Below are positions 42,737-51,478 of a stretch of 64,000 nucleotides of DNA, in pieces. This DNA comes from Clostridium uliginosum (GTDB lineage Bacteria > Bacillota > Clostridia > Clostridiales > Clostridiaceae). The notes under the pieces were generated by a model. It did not search any database, was not told the DNA's origin, and saw only the letters and a list, made by a program, of their open reading frames with translations. The DNA is taken from assembly GCF_900112485.1 (NCBI RefSeq), contig NZ_FOMG01000002.1, forward strand, positions 210,363-274,362. Reading direction: 5' to 3'. Each line of letters begins with the position of its first letter. Positions within the stretch are counted from its first letter, which is position 1. Both the position numbers and the translations under genes were made by a program.

Positions 42737-42803
42737 GATTTAGATTCACAAAAATTAAAAGTAATTAATATGTTAGTTATATATGTATATTTAGAGGTGT
42801 TTT

Positions 42804-43925
42804 ATGAAAATTGCTATAGATGCTCGTAGTGCTACCTTATATCAAGGAACTGGTATAGGTACTTATACCAATAATCTTATATCTGAAATTCTATCCACTA
42901 ATTCACAAGATAAATTCACCTTATTTTGTTCTGGAAACTTTAACAAAGAATTTATTAAAGAAAATACTGATATTATATATTCTTCTGGAAAACATTCTGG
43001 TTTTTATGAAAAGTATTATATTCCAAGAATCTTGAAAGAAAAACAAGTAGATCTATATCACATTCCTCAAAATGGTATTGGATTAGAGACATCACCATCT
43101 TATAACACAATTGTTACAATACATGATTTAATACCATATATAATGCCAGAGAGTGTTGGAAAAGGATATTTAGAACGTTTTTTAAGAGATATGCCTGATA
43201 TTATTTATAACTCTTCAGGTATACTAACTGTTTCTGAGTATTCAAAAAAAGACATATTAAAATTCTTTAGTGGCTATCCTGAGGAAAAAATATTTGTAAC
43301 TCCACTTGCAGCAAATTCTAATTTTAAGTCTTTAAATAAAACTACTTGCAAAGAGTATGTTAAAAATACCTTTCAGATAAATGTCCCTTTTGCTTTATAT
43401 ATAGGTGGATTTAGTTCTAGGAAAAATGTTTTAGGCCTTATAAAAGCATTTAGTAAAACATATATGGATTTAAATATGCCTTACAAATTAGTAATAGTTG
43501 GGGGATTAAAAGATGAGGGTGAAAAACTTTTTGACTTTGTAAGAAAAAATAATTTAGAAGATAAAATTATTTTTACTGGATATGTAAAGGATGAAATTTT
43601 ACCTATCCTTTACAATGCATGTGATGTGTTTGTATATCCTTCTCTTTATGAAGGTTTTGGATTGCCTCCATTAGAGGCTATGAGTTGTGGTGCACCTGTA
43701 ATAACATCTAATATATCATCAATACCTGAAGTGACATCTGACAATGCTATTTTAATTAATCCTTATAGTGAGGATGATTTGAAAAATTCTTTAGTTGAAC
43801 TTCTAAATAATGAAAATTTAAAACAAGAGCTTAGTGAGAAAGGACTTAAAAGAAGCTTCCAATTTTCATGGAGACAAACAGCTAAAAATACTTTAAATGC
43901 ATATAAACAGATATACTTATCTTAA
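42804..43925 (+). CDS. GT4-family glycosyltransferase (CotSA-like)
   Basis: 373 residues, paralogue of the product of 38363-39481. N-terminal MKIAIDARSATLYQGTGIGT, donor-site LYIGGFSSRKNVLGLIKAF and EX7E in YEGFGLPPLEAMSCGAPVITS. GAGGTG precedes ATG. Divergent from the cotS operon. The stop codon TAA is the first three bases of the TTAAGGCAC terminus of an AB repeat, so the repeat appears to have inserted at the gene end. Confidence 0.88.
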   Translation: MKIAIDARSATLYQGTGIGTYTNNLISEILSTNSQDKFTLFCSGNFNKEFIKENTDIIYSSGKHSGFYEKYYIPRILKEKQVDLYHIPQNGIGLETSPSYNTIVTIHDLIPYIMPESVGKGYLERFLRDMPDIIYNSSGILTVSEYSKKDILKFFSGYPEEKIFVTPLAANSNFKSLNKTTCKEYVKNTFQINVPFALYIGGFSSRKNVLGLIKAFSKTYMDLNMPYKLVIVGGLKDEGEKLFDFVRKNNLEDKIIFTGYVKDEILPILYNACDVFVYPSLYEGFGLPPLEAMSCGAPVITSNISSIPEVTSDNAILINPYSEDDLKNSLVELLNNENLKQELSEKGLKRSFQFSWRQTAKNTLNAYKQIYLS

Positions 43926-43981
43926 GGCACATAAAAGAAAATAATAGACCAAAGATGTGTCGTATATTTTTTGTATGTTTA
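43923..43981 (+). repeat. End A half of an AB repeat
   Basis: TAAGGCACATAAAAGAAAAT, then AATAGACCAAAGATGTGTCG and TATATTTTTTGTATG; it breaks off without an end B. It supplies the stop codon of the preceding gene. Confidence 0.75.
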
Positions 43982-43986
43982 GCCTA

Positions 43987-44047
43987 TTAGGCATATTAAA
44001 ATAAATAACAAGTAAGTCAGCTATTCTATTTTCTTTAATATGCCTTA
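43987..44047. repeat. Miniature AB repeat (61 bp)
   Basis: TTAGGCATATTAAAATAAAT at the left and TTTTCTTTAATATGCCTTA at the right, near-perfect inverted ends with only about 20 bp between them. Together with the preceding half copy this suggests nested or successive insertions. Confidence 0.75.
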
Positions 44048-44062
44048 TATTCTTTCAAATTC

Positions 44063-45205
44063 TTAATAATTAAGCATTTGTGTTTTTATCTTTATATATT
44101 TCTCATAATCTTTAACTTCTGGAGCCTTCTCTTGCGCATTACTCATAATAACGAGAGGACTTTTCCCTTTAAAATTTTTAACTTGATCTTCAATTTCTAC
44201 ATTTTTATAAGTGTATAAATAGCTTGAAAAGAAATTTCCTTTTTTAATATACTTAATCGTATCTTTATTATTAGTAATTACAAATGTAATAAATTTTTGA
44301 ATTAATCTTTGATTTTCATTATTTTGATCTAAAACTATTAGATTATCACCTTCTGCACAAAAAAATCTATTTGTTCCCACTTCTTTACTTGGTGGGTTAG
44401 TGCAAAACCATTCACAAGGTTTATCCAATGACATAAGTTCTTTCATTCCATTAATTGATGATATTCGTGCTAAAAATTCATTACCCTCATTTAAATTTAG
44501 AATATTATTATCTTTTAGTTGCTGTATTTTATTTTCCACTTTATTTTTAATAATATCTATACTGTTATCCTCGTCCAAGTATTGCATGATTAGTAAGCTC
44601 ACTAAATCATCATAATCTTTGCCAGTAGCATTTAGTATTTTTATATTCCCATTACTTTTATTATAAATATCCTTACCAATATTTATAATATCGTTCCATG
44701 TGCTTATATCTTCACTATGATATCCATATTGATTTAACATGTCTTCTCTTAAATATAAAACTAATGGTCGTGAACTTAGTGGAACTCCTATTATATGATT
44801 GTCTATTTTAACTTCATTTAATCTAACTGTGGCAAAATTTTTAGAATATGTCTCTACTGTCTTACTTATCTCATCATAAAATTTAAAATTTTCTAGTGAT
44901 ATTTTTTCTAATTCTAATCTATCTAATTGAGCAATATTAGTTAACTTTCCTTGTTGAATTTGAGTATTTATATTATCTACATATTCATAATCATTTATTT
45001 CTCTCACTTGGATATTTGCCTTAATATTGTCCTCCATAAAACTATCTGCACATTCTTTCAAATACTCATAATAATCTTCGTTAACTAAAATTTCTATATT
45101 TCCTCTAACCTTTTGTTCTTTATTAGGTTCAAATAAATTAATGCTAACTATAACTATAGCTATAGCAAGAAAAAAAGTAATTCCATATTTAAATTTATTT
45201 TTCAT
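44063..45205 (-). CDS. Membrane-anchored extracellular solute-binding-like protein
   Basis: 380 residues. An N-terminal hydrophobic helix (about 8-24) without a lipobox Cys is followed by a periplasmic-binding-protein-like region typical of family 1 sugar binders (TWNDIINIGKDIYNKSNG; GVPLSSRPLVLYLREDML). No permease or ATPase gene is adjacent, so transport is not certain; it may be a sensor or structural relative. GAGGTG precedes ATG. Confidence 0.65.
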   Translation of the reverse strand: MKNKFKYGITFFLAIAIVIVSINLFEPNKEQKVRGNIEILVNEDYYEYLKECADSFMEDNIKANIQVREINDYEYVDNINTQIQQGKLTNIAQLDRLELEKISLENFKFYDEISKTVETYSKNFATVRLNEVKIDNHIIGVPLSSRPLVLYLREDMLNQYGYHSEDISTWNDIINIGKDIYNKSNGNIKILNATGKDYDDLVSLLIMQYLDEDNSIDIIKNKVENKIQQLKDNNILNLNEGNEFLARISSINGMKELMSLDKPCEWFCTNPPSKEVGTNRFFCAEGDNLIVLDQNNENQRLIQKFITFVITNNKDTIKYIKKGNFFSSYLYTYKNVEIEDQVKNFKGKSPLVIMSNAQEKAPEVKDYEKYIKIKTQMLNY

Positions 45206-45310
45206 TATTCTTACACCTCTATAATATATAATTTAAAACATTATTAAAAAAATAATAAGTTATAATTTTTATATATTTTGCTAATCATTTTTTTATTTTT
45301 AGGAGCTGTT

Positions 45311-46402
45311 TTAAAGTATTTTACTCTTTTTTTTATTTTCATATCTTAAATAAATTATTGCAAAAAATATTGATAATACTCCACATGTTAATTTTATCAA
45401 TATATATATTGATAACACTTCTGGCGCTACACTTGCAACATATCCCATTTGTCCTCCAAAAACATATGCTCCTCCGACTGAAAAAGCTGTACAAATAACT
45501 TTTCCTCTATCATCTAAATCATCATAATTAGAGAATATAACTATTGCTGAAGCTAAACTTCCAATCAATGCTGCAATCGAATTGACATTTGTATTAAAAA
45601 GCTCACTTATTTTATTTAGAGGTTTCTTTAAAAATATTTTAATTACCTCCAACATAACATATGCACCACCAAGAAATATTGCAATTCTCCCTACTACTGT
45701 TAACACTTCATCAATAGGCATTATATTATCCAAAAGTGTTATTCCTGCTATAGAATTAAGTCCTTGAACAATTAATCCTATAATACTTATAAACATAATA
45801 CCTTTGCCTATATATTGAAAAATAGTTATTAGTCTTTTTGTCATAAAAAGTATTGCAAGTGTTAAAATAACAGCAATAAATATGACTGGTAACAAATTAT
45901 ATAATAATATTTTTATAGGCACCTTTAAAAGAATACCGCCTATAAAAAGTCCTATTGGCATAGTTATAATTCCACATAATATACCTTTAAATACTATTTC
46001 CATTTCTTCTTTTTTAACTAATCCAATTGCAAGTGGTAATGTAAAGCTGATAGTACATCCAAAAATTGATGACATTAACACTCCAGTAAAATTAGCCATC
46101 TCACTAGATAAAGCTAAATCTTTTGATAAATTAAATCCTCCCATATCAATAGCTATTAAACTTGCTGGAAATATTGAAGGATCTAATGATAATTTCTGTA
46201 CTATTGGAACTAATATTTCAGTTAAAACATTAGAAAAAAATGGAGTTATAGATAATATTCCTATCATTGATAAAGCTAGTGATCCCATAGTTTTTATTCC
46301 GTCTTCAAACACTTTTCCTAGCTTAAATTTATTTCCTTCTATATAATCAATAGCACCTAGTAAAAAGAAAAATGATACTATATATAATACTATATTTTTC
46401 AT
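45311..46402 (-). CDS. eutH: Ethanolamine permease EutH (orphan)
   Basis: 363 residues with about ten hydrophobic helices. Segments such as PASLIAIDMGGFNLSKDLA and AFSVGGAYVFGGQMGYVA are EutH hallmarks. EutH moves ethanolamine across the membrane. No other eut gene (ammonia lyase, shell proteins, regulators) lies in the window, so it either works with genes elsewhere or supplies ethanolamine for another use. A GGGGGA site lies just before ATG. Confidence 0.88.
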   Translation of the reverse strand: MKNIVLYIVSFFFLLGAIDYIEGNKFKLGKVFEDGIKTMGSLALSMIGILSITPFFSNVLTEILVPIVQKLSLDPSIFPASLIAIDMGGFNLSKDLALSSEMANFTGVLMSSIFGCTISFTLPLAIGLVKKEEMEIVFKGILCGIITMPIGLFIGGILLKVPIKILLYNLLPVIFIAVILTLAILFMTKRLITIFQYIGKGIMFISIIGLIVQGLNSIAGITLLDNIMPIDEVLTVVGRIAIFLGGAYVMLEVIKIFLKKPLNKISELFNTNVNSIAALIGSLASAIVIFSNYDDLDDRGKVICTAFSVGGAYVFGGQMGYVASVAPEVLSIYILIKLTCGVLSIFFAIIYLRYENKKKSKIL

Positions 46403-46412
46403 ATGTCCCCCT

Positions 46413-46489
46413 ATAAGTCACATGAAAGAAAATAACAAGTCAAATATACGATGTATATTTTGTCTTGTTGTTTTTTTGAATGTGCCTAA
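46413..46489 (+). repeat. Short AB repeat (77 bp)
   Basis: End A left (AAGTCACATGAAAGAAAATA), then CAAGTCAAATATACGATG and TATATTTTGTCTTG, end B right (TTTTTTTGAATGTGCCTAA). The central hairpin is missing. Confidence 0.82.
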
Positions 46490-46515
46490 GTATTAAAACT
46501 ATTATTAAGTATAAC

Positions 46516-46548
46516 ATAAAAAGCCTTCTTTAAAAGAAGACTTTTTAT
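46516..46548. terminator. Bidirectional hairpin terminator
   Basis: ATAAAAAG...CTTTTTAT with inner CTTCTT/AAGAAG (one mismatch), 64 nt after the stop of the minus-strand gene at 46612. T tracts on both strands. Confidence 0.75.
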
Positions 46549-46611
46549 AAATAAAACTAAACTATAATAGTCTATTTTCTTAACATAATTAAATGCAATG
46601 AACTTATAAAA

Positions 46612-46995
46612 TTATTTATTACATTCAGTGTTGCAATTATTATTACTTGTAGAAACACCTATGCACTTTCCTTCATAACTATTTGCATTTAATTGTTCAT
46701 ATCTTATTGTAATGTTATCTTTATATATTTTTAACATATATTTTTTATTAGGACATAAAGGTCCTAATAAAAATTGACCATATCTATCTGTAAAAGTATG
46801 AGTTAGTGGAATTGGAGTTTTATTGCATCCTGTAACTTGTAATAACTTAACTACTGCATCTGCTACAGGTGCATTAAATTCATCTATTACTGTTCCATAA
46901 ATCACACATCTTTTATCCTTACATAATCTAAACACTGCATCAATTTGTTCATTTTCTCCAGTATTTAAAGAACATACGCTTATTCTTCCGCTCAT
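46612..46995 (-). CDS. Cys-rich protein with a carboxypeptidase-regulatory-like (prealbumin-type) fold
   Basis: 127 residues. The central part, CVIYGTVIDEFNAPVADAVVKL followed by THTFTDRYGQFLLGPL (each in segments), is the beta-sandwich repeat seen in carboxypeptidase-regulatory and Cna-B-like domains. Nine cysteines, several near the C-terminus (NNNCNTECNK), suggest disulfides, zinc binding or a spore-surface setting. There is no signal peptide, compatible with mother-cell synthesis. ATG 46995 has GGAGG 8 nt upstream. Role unknown. Confidence 0.65.
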   Translation of the reverse strand: MSGRISVCSLNTGENEQIDAVFRLCKDKRCVIYGTVIDEFNAPVADAVVKLLQVTGCNKTPIPLTHTFTDRYGQFLLGPLCPNKKYMLKIYKDNITIRYEQLNANSYEGKCIGVSTSNNNCNTECNK

Positions 46996-47017
46996 TATTT
47001 TTACCTCCAAAAGTTAT

Positions 47018-47179
47018 TTAGGCATATGAACGAAAATAACAAGTCAAAGATGCAACATATATTTGGTATCAAACAAGGACGTAATGTCAACTCATAGCGA
47101 GCTATTAGCTAATATTACCGACGCAGTATGACGCAAACTAGACTAGCATACTGACTTGTTATTTTTTGAATATGCCTTA
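47018..47179 (+). repeat. Full-length AB repeat
   Basis: 162 bp. End A left (TTAGGCATATGAACGAAAAT), end B right (TTATTTTTTGAATATGCCTTA). Inner blocks CAAAGATGCAACATATATTT and CAGTATGACGCAAACTAGAC; central hairpin CATAGC/GCTATT-like with flanking GTAAT/ATTAC, weaker than in the 37063 copy. Confidence 0.9.
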
Positions 47180-47224
47180 TAATAACAAAATATGAAGGCA
47201 TCTTGTTTTTTGTGAATTTTTTGT

Positions 47225-47527
47225 TTATTTATTTATTTTTTCATATATATCAATAAATTCAACTGATAAATCTTTTAATACAATAGTAGTCATTAAATGG
47301 TCTTGAGCATGTACTAAAAGTAAAGAAAATTCAGCTTTTTGGCCTGATACTTCTCCCTGAATTAAGTTTGTTTGCGAGCTATGTGCATATCCAAGTTCCT
47401 CATCAGCTTTCTTAACTAAATCCTTTGCTCCTGCAATATCTCCCTTCTTAGCTAATGAAATTGCTTCCATGGAGTAACTTCTAGCCTCTCCACTATGCAT
47501 AATTAAATTTAGTATTATTTCTTCCAA
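47225..47527 (-). CDS. PTS lactose/cellobiose-type EIIA (orphan)
   Basis: 100 residues, three-helix IIA-Lac/Cel protein. Phospho-acceptor His73 and Mg-binding Asp76 are in LLVHAQDHLMTT; the start LNLIMHSGEARSYSMEAI also fits. No EIIB or EIIC gene is adjacent, so it must partner with remote components or act in regulation. The start is TTG 47527, about 10 nt after GAGGGG; no in-frame ATG is nearby. Confidence 0.9.
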   Translation of the reverse strand: MEEIILNLIMHSGEARSYSMEAISLAKKGDIAGAKDLVKKADEELGYAHSSQTNLIQGEVSGQKAEFSLLLVHAQDHLMTTIVLKDLSVEFIDIYEKINK

Positions 47528-47662
47528 ATCTAACCATCCCCTCTTTATTATAAGCTTAATTACATTTTACACTAAATTTGAATAAAAACTAAACAGTCTA
47601 TTACTAATTTATTCATAATATAATATATTTATATACGTTCATAAATGACATTGATATATAAA

Positions 47663-47715
47663 ATAAGGTGGTCTACCCAAAATGATTTATATATCATTTG
47701 AGTAAGCCACCTTAT
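47663..47715 (-). terminator. htrA terminator
   Basis: ATAAGGTGG/CCACCTTAT (47663-47671 with 47707-47715) with inner AAAATGAT/ATCATTTG-type pairing; 8 nt after the htrA stop. Confidence 0.7.
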
Positions 47716-47722
47716 CATCTTA

Positions 47723-48919
47723 TTATTTAGTTTTATCAGCTAATGTTACTGTTATTTCAATCTCCTTATTATCTCTAACTATACCTAGCTTAATTGTATC
47801 TCCAATGTTTTTACCAGATTTCAACTCCTTTAATTCATTAAACGTTGTAATCTTTTTATTATCAAATTTAGTTATTACATCGCCAACCTTTATTCCAGCT
47901 TTCTCTGCTGATGAAAATTCTTCAACTCCCTGTACATATATTCCTTCAGACAAGTTATATTTTTTAGCAAGATCACTCGTAATCTCTCTTACTTGAATTC
48001 CTAAATTTAATATAGGTTTTGATAATGAATCTATCTTAGTTTTTACTTCATTAATAGGAATAGAAAATCCCATACCTTCAACACTAGTTCCTCCTAGTTG
48101 AGTTCCTATTTTCATTGAATTTATTCCTATGACTTGACCTTTAGAATTAACTAATGGTCCTCCACTATTACCTGGGTTTATAGCTGCATCTGTTTGTATA
48201 AGATTTATATTTGTTCCATTCTGTCCTTGTACATTTCTGTTAACAGCACTTATAACTCCTTGAGTAAGTGTTTGTGCAAATTCTTTTGAAAGAGGTGTAC
48301 CAATTGCTATAACTTGAGCTCCTGGATATATTTGATCTGAATCACCAAGTTCAGCAACTGCTGGTATAACAGTTCCACTTTCAACTTTAATCATAGCTAC
48401 ATCTTGTGCTTCATCATAATTTACTACTGTTGCATTAACTTCTTTTCCATTACTTAGAGTAACTTTTACTTCATTAGCTCCCTGTATAACATGATAATTA
48501 GTTAATATATCTCCTTCTTCATTTATAATAAATCCTGATCCAATTCCCTCTACTTGTTGAGGAACAAATCCATTACTTGATAACCCCTTTGTTGATACAA
48601 TAACAACAGCTGGTGCAACTTTATTAAATGCATCTGTTGTTGAAAGTGTTTCTGCTGATGTATCTTCAGTAAATGTTGGTGAAACATAACTTTTTGTTGA
48701 TTGATTAATAGCATTTGTGTTTTTAATCATCAAATAAGTAACTCCACTACCACTTAATCCTCCAATTATTGCAATTATCAATGCTAAAACCACATTAAAA
48801 AACATTCTTTTTTTCTTTTTGGGATTTTTATGAATCAAATTATTTTCAAATACAGATTCATTTACTTCTTCAATTTGATTTGTCTCTACATCAATAAACT
48901 TTTTATTTTCATTATCCAT
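47723..48919 (-). CDS. HtrA/DegP-type membrane-anchored serine protease
   Basis: 398 residues: short cytoplasmic tail, one transmembrane helix (about 41-64), trypsin-like domain with His143 (LTNYHVIQGA), Asp173 (EAQDVAMIKV) and Ser252 (NPGNSGGPLV), then a C-terminal PDZ domain (GIKVGDVITKFDNKKI). It degrades or refolds damaged exported proteins. Upstream, TTGACA occurs twice on minus 11 bp apart (48995-49000 and 49006-49011), possibly a direct-repeat operator or competing -35 boxes. Confidence 0.93.
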   Translation of the reverse strand: MDNENKKFIDVETNQIEEVNESVFENNLIHKNPKKKKRMFFNVVLALIIAIIGGLSGSGVTYLMIKNTNAINQSTKSYVSPTFTEDTSAETLSTTDAFNKVAPAVVIVSTKGLSSNGFVPQQVEGIGSGFIINEEGDILTNYHVIQGANEVKVTLSNGKEVNATVVNYDEAQDVAMIKVESGTVIPAVAELGDSDQIYPGAQVIAIGTPLSKEFAQTLTQGVISAVNRNVQGQNGTNINLIQTDAAINPGNSGGPLVNSKGQVIGINSMKIGTQLGGTSVEGMGFSIPINEVKTKIDSLSKPILNLGIQVREITSDLAKKYNLSEGIYVQGVEEFSSAEKAGIKVGDVITKFDNKKITTFNELKELKSGKNIGDTIKLGIVRDNKEIEITVTLADKTK

Positions 48920-48994
48920 ATAATTTCCTCCTACATATATTCAAATTCATTATTAATTACAATTAGTTCATATACTTAGTATAAAATCATTTTG

Positions 48995-49011
48995 TGTCAA
49001 AAACATGTCAA
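48995..49011 (-). promoter_or_regulatory. Direct TTGACA repeats upstream of htrA
   Basis: Two copies exactly 11 bp apart (one helical turn), about 75-90 nt before the htrA start. A TATACT at 48978-48983 is not at a normal distance from either. Either an activator site or part of a weak promoter. Confidence 0.35.
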
Positions 49012-49083
49012 ATATATTTCTTTCTTTAATGCTAAGGAATATTCAAAAAAATAAGATATTAATATTCACTTTTATATGCTTAT

Positions 49084-49147
49084 TAAGGCCCATTCAAAAA
49101 AATGACAGACCAGTATATTGGTCTGTTATTTTCTTTCATGTGCCTAA
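49084..49147 (-). repeat. Miniature AB repeat (64 bp)
   Basis: TTAAGGCCCATTCAAAAAAA at the left, TTATTTTCTTTCATGTGCCTAA at the right. The centre is a hairpin ACAGACCA/TGGTCTGT around GTATAT. A more decayed copy may lie just left of it (49031-49083, AAGGAATATTCAAAAAAATA). Confidence 0.85.
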
Positions 49148-49165
49148 TATCCCATTTTTATTAAA

Positions 49166-49259
49166 CGCTATGTTTTAACAGAGTGTTGATATTTTTATAT
49201 AATAGCGAACTGACATTGAAATTTATATAACAATATCAACACGGTTTTAAAACAAAGCC
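49166..49259. repeat. 94-bp imperfect inverted repeat unrelated to AB
   Basis: Arms of 37 bp (49166-49202 with 49223-49259), about 31 matches, sharing GTGTTGATATT and TTATATAA, with a 20-bp loop. Lies 33 nt after the stop of the alpha/beta-hydrolase-like gene. Could be a terminator or a small transposon relic. Confidence 0.65.
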
Positions 49260-49292
49260 TTATTAAAATAACAAGTTCTTTTTATATTTATT

Positions 49293-50297
49293 TTATGAAC
49301 TTTTTTCTATTTTTTTAACCTTCTTTACCGTATTATTAATAGCATTGATAACAGATTCATTATCTATCATTGCATACGGTGAGTCTGATACTGCAGTTTC
49401 ATATACTGTTGTCATTGACTCTTCCCCTAATTCTTTTAATTGTTCTTCTAAATTATTAGTTATTATATATAAAGGTTTTCCTTTTAACATTCCTTCACTT
49501 TGACTATGAGAATTATTTTTATATAAATTTTTAACCTCATCTGATACTGCTTTTCTGTAACTCTTATTATTTTTATGTACATTAAATTCTTCTAATGCTC
49601 CATTAGGTATGTTTTCTTCAAAAATTTTATTTTTTTCAATTATTCCTAACTTATCACATATAGTTGTTAAGTAAAAATTACTTCCTATAAATTCAAGTTC
49701 AGATTTATAATATTTCAACTTTATAGCCTTTGAATATTCTTTATTTGTAATTTCTGCTTCAGATAAAGGATTAATTAAAACCATTCCTGCTACTAACTCT
49801 GGATATTTCATTTCAAAATTTGTTGCAATTAAGCTTCCATATTCTTCTCCAACAAAAATATATGGTTCTGAAGCACCAGCCTTTCTTAATAAAGCTCTTA
49901 AGTCTTCAGCTTGTTCTGATGGTGATCTTTGTTCTCCATCATCACTAAATCCATATCCTTTCCTATTATATACAAATGTTTTCACATCAGCATTACCCTC
50001 TAAACTTTTGCAAATTTCATCCCACTGATATATATTAGTTCCTATCGACCCATCAAAAACTATTGTGTATGCTCCTGTACCTCTAATTTTATATTCTAAT
50101 TTTTTTCCTTCTATTCTAACATATTTCAAATTTGCTTTAATTTTTTCACTACTCATAAAATTGCTTATTACTTGCGTTAAAAAACCAATTATTAATAGTC
50201 CTAAAATAACTATTAATGTTCTTTTACAAATTTCAAAGAAGCTAAATTTCCTTGGTTTTATTCTGTGCAAACCATTAGAATGTGATAACAAATTCAT
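49293..50297 (-). CDS. Membrane-anchored alpha/beta-hydrolase-like protein lacking the catalytic Ser and His
   Basis: 334 residues with one N-terminal transmembrane helix (about 27-46), then an alpha/beta-hydrolase fold: oxyanion segment IVFDGSIGTNIYQWDEI, NRKGYGFSDDG, nucleophile elbow. The elbow reads FVGEEYGSL where GxSxG is expected, so Glu152 replaces Ser. The C-terminal position of the catalytic His reads VSDSPYAMIDNESV, without His. It is probably a pseudoenzyme. It begins 3 nt after the tsaD stop and is likely cotranscribed with it. Confidence 0.85.
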   Translation of the reverse strand: MNLLSHSNGLHRIKPRKFSFFEICKRTLIVILGLLIIGFLTQVISNFMSSEKIKANLKYVRIEGKKLEYKIRGTGAYTIVFDGSIGTNIYQWDEICKSLEGNADVKTFVYNRKGYGFSDDGEQRSPSEQAEDLRALLRKAGASEPYIFVGEEYGSLIATNFEMKYPELVAGMVLINPLSEAEITNKEYSKAIKLKYYKSELEFIGSNFYLTTICDKLGIIEKNKIFEENIPNGALEEFNVHKNNKSYRKAVSDEVKNLYKNNSHSQSEGMLKGKPLYIITNNLEEQLKELGEESMTTVYETAVSDSPYAMIDNESVINAINNTVKKVKKIEKSS

Positions 50298-50300
50298 TTT

Positions 50301-51320
50301 CTAACCTTCTCCTAACTTTAAATTAGGTTTTGCATTTATATCAAGAGATGATATAAAACCTTTCTCATAATTAAAATATGCAGCACTTCCTATCATCGCA
50401 GCATTATCTGTACATAATACTGGTTCTGGAAACAATATTTTAATTCCTCTTAAAGATCCTTCTTTTTTTAATGTTTCTCTTAAACAAGAATTAGATGCAA
50501 CTCCACCAGCTATGGCAATTTTATCAATATTCTTCTTTTTACAAGTTAAAAATACATTATCTTTTAACACATCAATAACAGCCTTTTGAAAAGATGCTGC
50601 TACATCGGCCTTATTTACTTCAACACCTTGCATTTTAGCTTTGTTTAAATAATTTAATACTGCTGATTTAACTCCACTAAAAGAAAAATCTAAAGTATCC
50701 TCATGAAACTTAGCTCTTGGAAATTCAATAGCATTTTCATTTCCTTCTTTAGCTAATTTATCAATTTTAGGGCCTCCAGGATATCCAAGTCCTAATGCTC
50801 TTGCAACCTTATCATAAGCTTCTCCAGCTGCATCATCCCTAGTCTTACCTATAACTTCAAACTCACAGAAGTCATTAACACAAACTATAAATGTATGCCC
50901 ACCTGAAACTACTAATGATACAAATGGAGGCTTCAAATCCTTATGTTGTATAAAATTTGCTGAAATATGTCCCTCAATATGATTAACTCCAATTAAAGGT
51001 TTCTTAGTTGCAAATGCAAGTCCCTTAGCATATTGAAGACCAACTAAAAGAGCCCCTATAAGCCCTGGTCCATAAGTAACTCCTATTGCATCAATATCTT
51101 TTAAAGAAACGCCTGCTTCTTTTAATGCTTGTTTTACTACAAAATCTATTATTTCAACATGCATTCTTGAAGCTACTTCAGGAACTACTCCACCAAATTT
51201 CTTATGTGTGTCTATTTGTGTAGATATTACATTTGATAAAATTTCTCTTCCATTTACTACAACTGCAGCAGAAGTTTCATCACAACTTGATTCTATCGAT
51301 AAAATTAATTTTTTATTCAT
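50301..51320 (-). CDS. tsaD: tRNA N6-adenosine threonylcarbamoyltransferase
   Basis: Transfers the threonylcarbamoyl group to A37 of ANN-decoding tRNAs, with TsaB/TsaE. 339 residues. [14 protein letters not shown] start, metal ligands in [18 protein letters not shown] and the C-terminal CTDNAAMIG are hallmarks. The substrate is made by the Sua5 protein at 14001-15050. GAGGT precedes ATG. Confidence 0.96.
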   Translation of the reverse strand: MNKKLILSIESSCDETSAAVVVNGREILSNVISTQIDTHKKFGGVVPEVASRMHVEIIDFVVKQALKEAGVSLKDIDAIGVTYGPGLIGALLVGLQYAKGLAFATKKPLIGVNHIEGHISANFIQHKDLKPPFVSLVVSGGHTFIVCVNDFCEFEVIGKTRDDAAGEAYDKVARALGLGYPGGPKIDKLAKEGNENAIEFPRAKFHEDTLDFSFSGVKSAVLNYLNKAKMQGVEVNKADVAASFQKAVIDVLKDNVFLTCKKKNIDKIAIAGGVASNSCLRETLKKEGSLRGIKILFPEPVLCTDNAAMIGSAAYFNYEKGFISSLDINAKPNLKLGEG

Positions 51321-51342
51321 ATTTAATACCTCTTTTATATAT

Positions 51343-51405
51343 TAAGCACATGAAAGAAAATAATAAACAAGCATACTGTCTATTATTTTTTTGAATGTAC
51401 CTTAA
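51343..51405 (+). repeat. Miniature AB repeat (63 bp)
   Basis: TTAAGCACATGAAAGAAAAT left, ATTATTTTTTTGAATGTACCTTAA right, with CAAGCATACTGTC between. Both ends recognisable, no central hairpin. Confidence 0.82.
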
Positions 51406-51417
51406 GTTCTTCTTTTG

Positions 51418-51478
51418 CATTATAAAAAATAATAACACAAATATATTAATAATGTTTTACTTTTTCATAATGCCTTAT
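51418..51478. repeat. Decayed AB-type repeat
   Basis: GCATTATAAAAAATAATAAC on the left and TTTTTCATAATGCCTTATA on the right, imperfect inverted ends with an A/T centre. The remaining 51479-51648 shows nothing beyond A/T-rich sequence. Confidence 0.5.
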
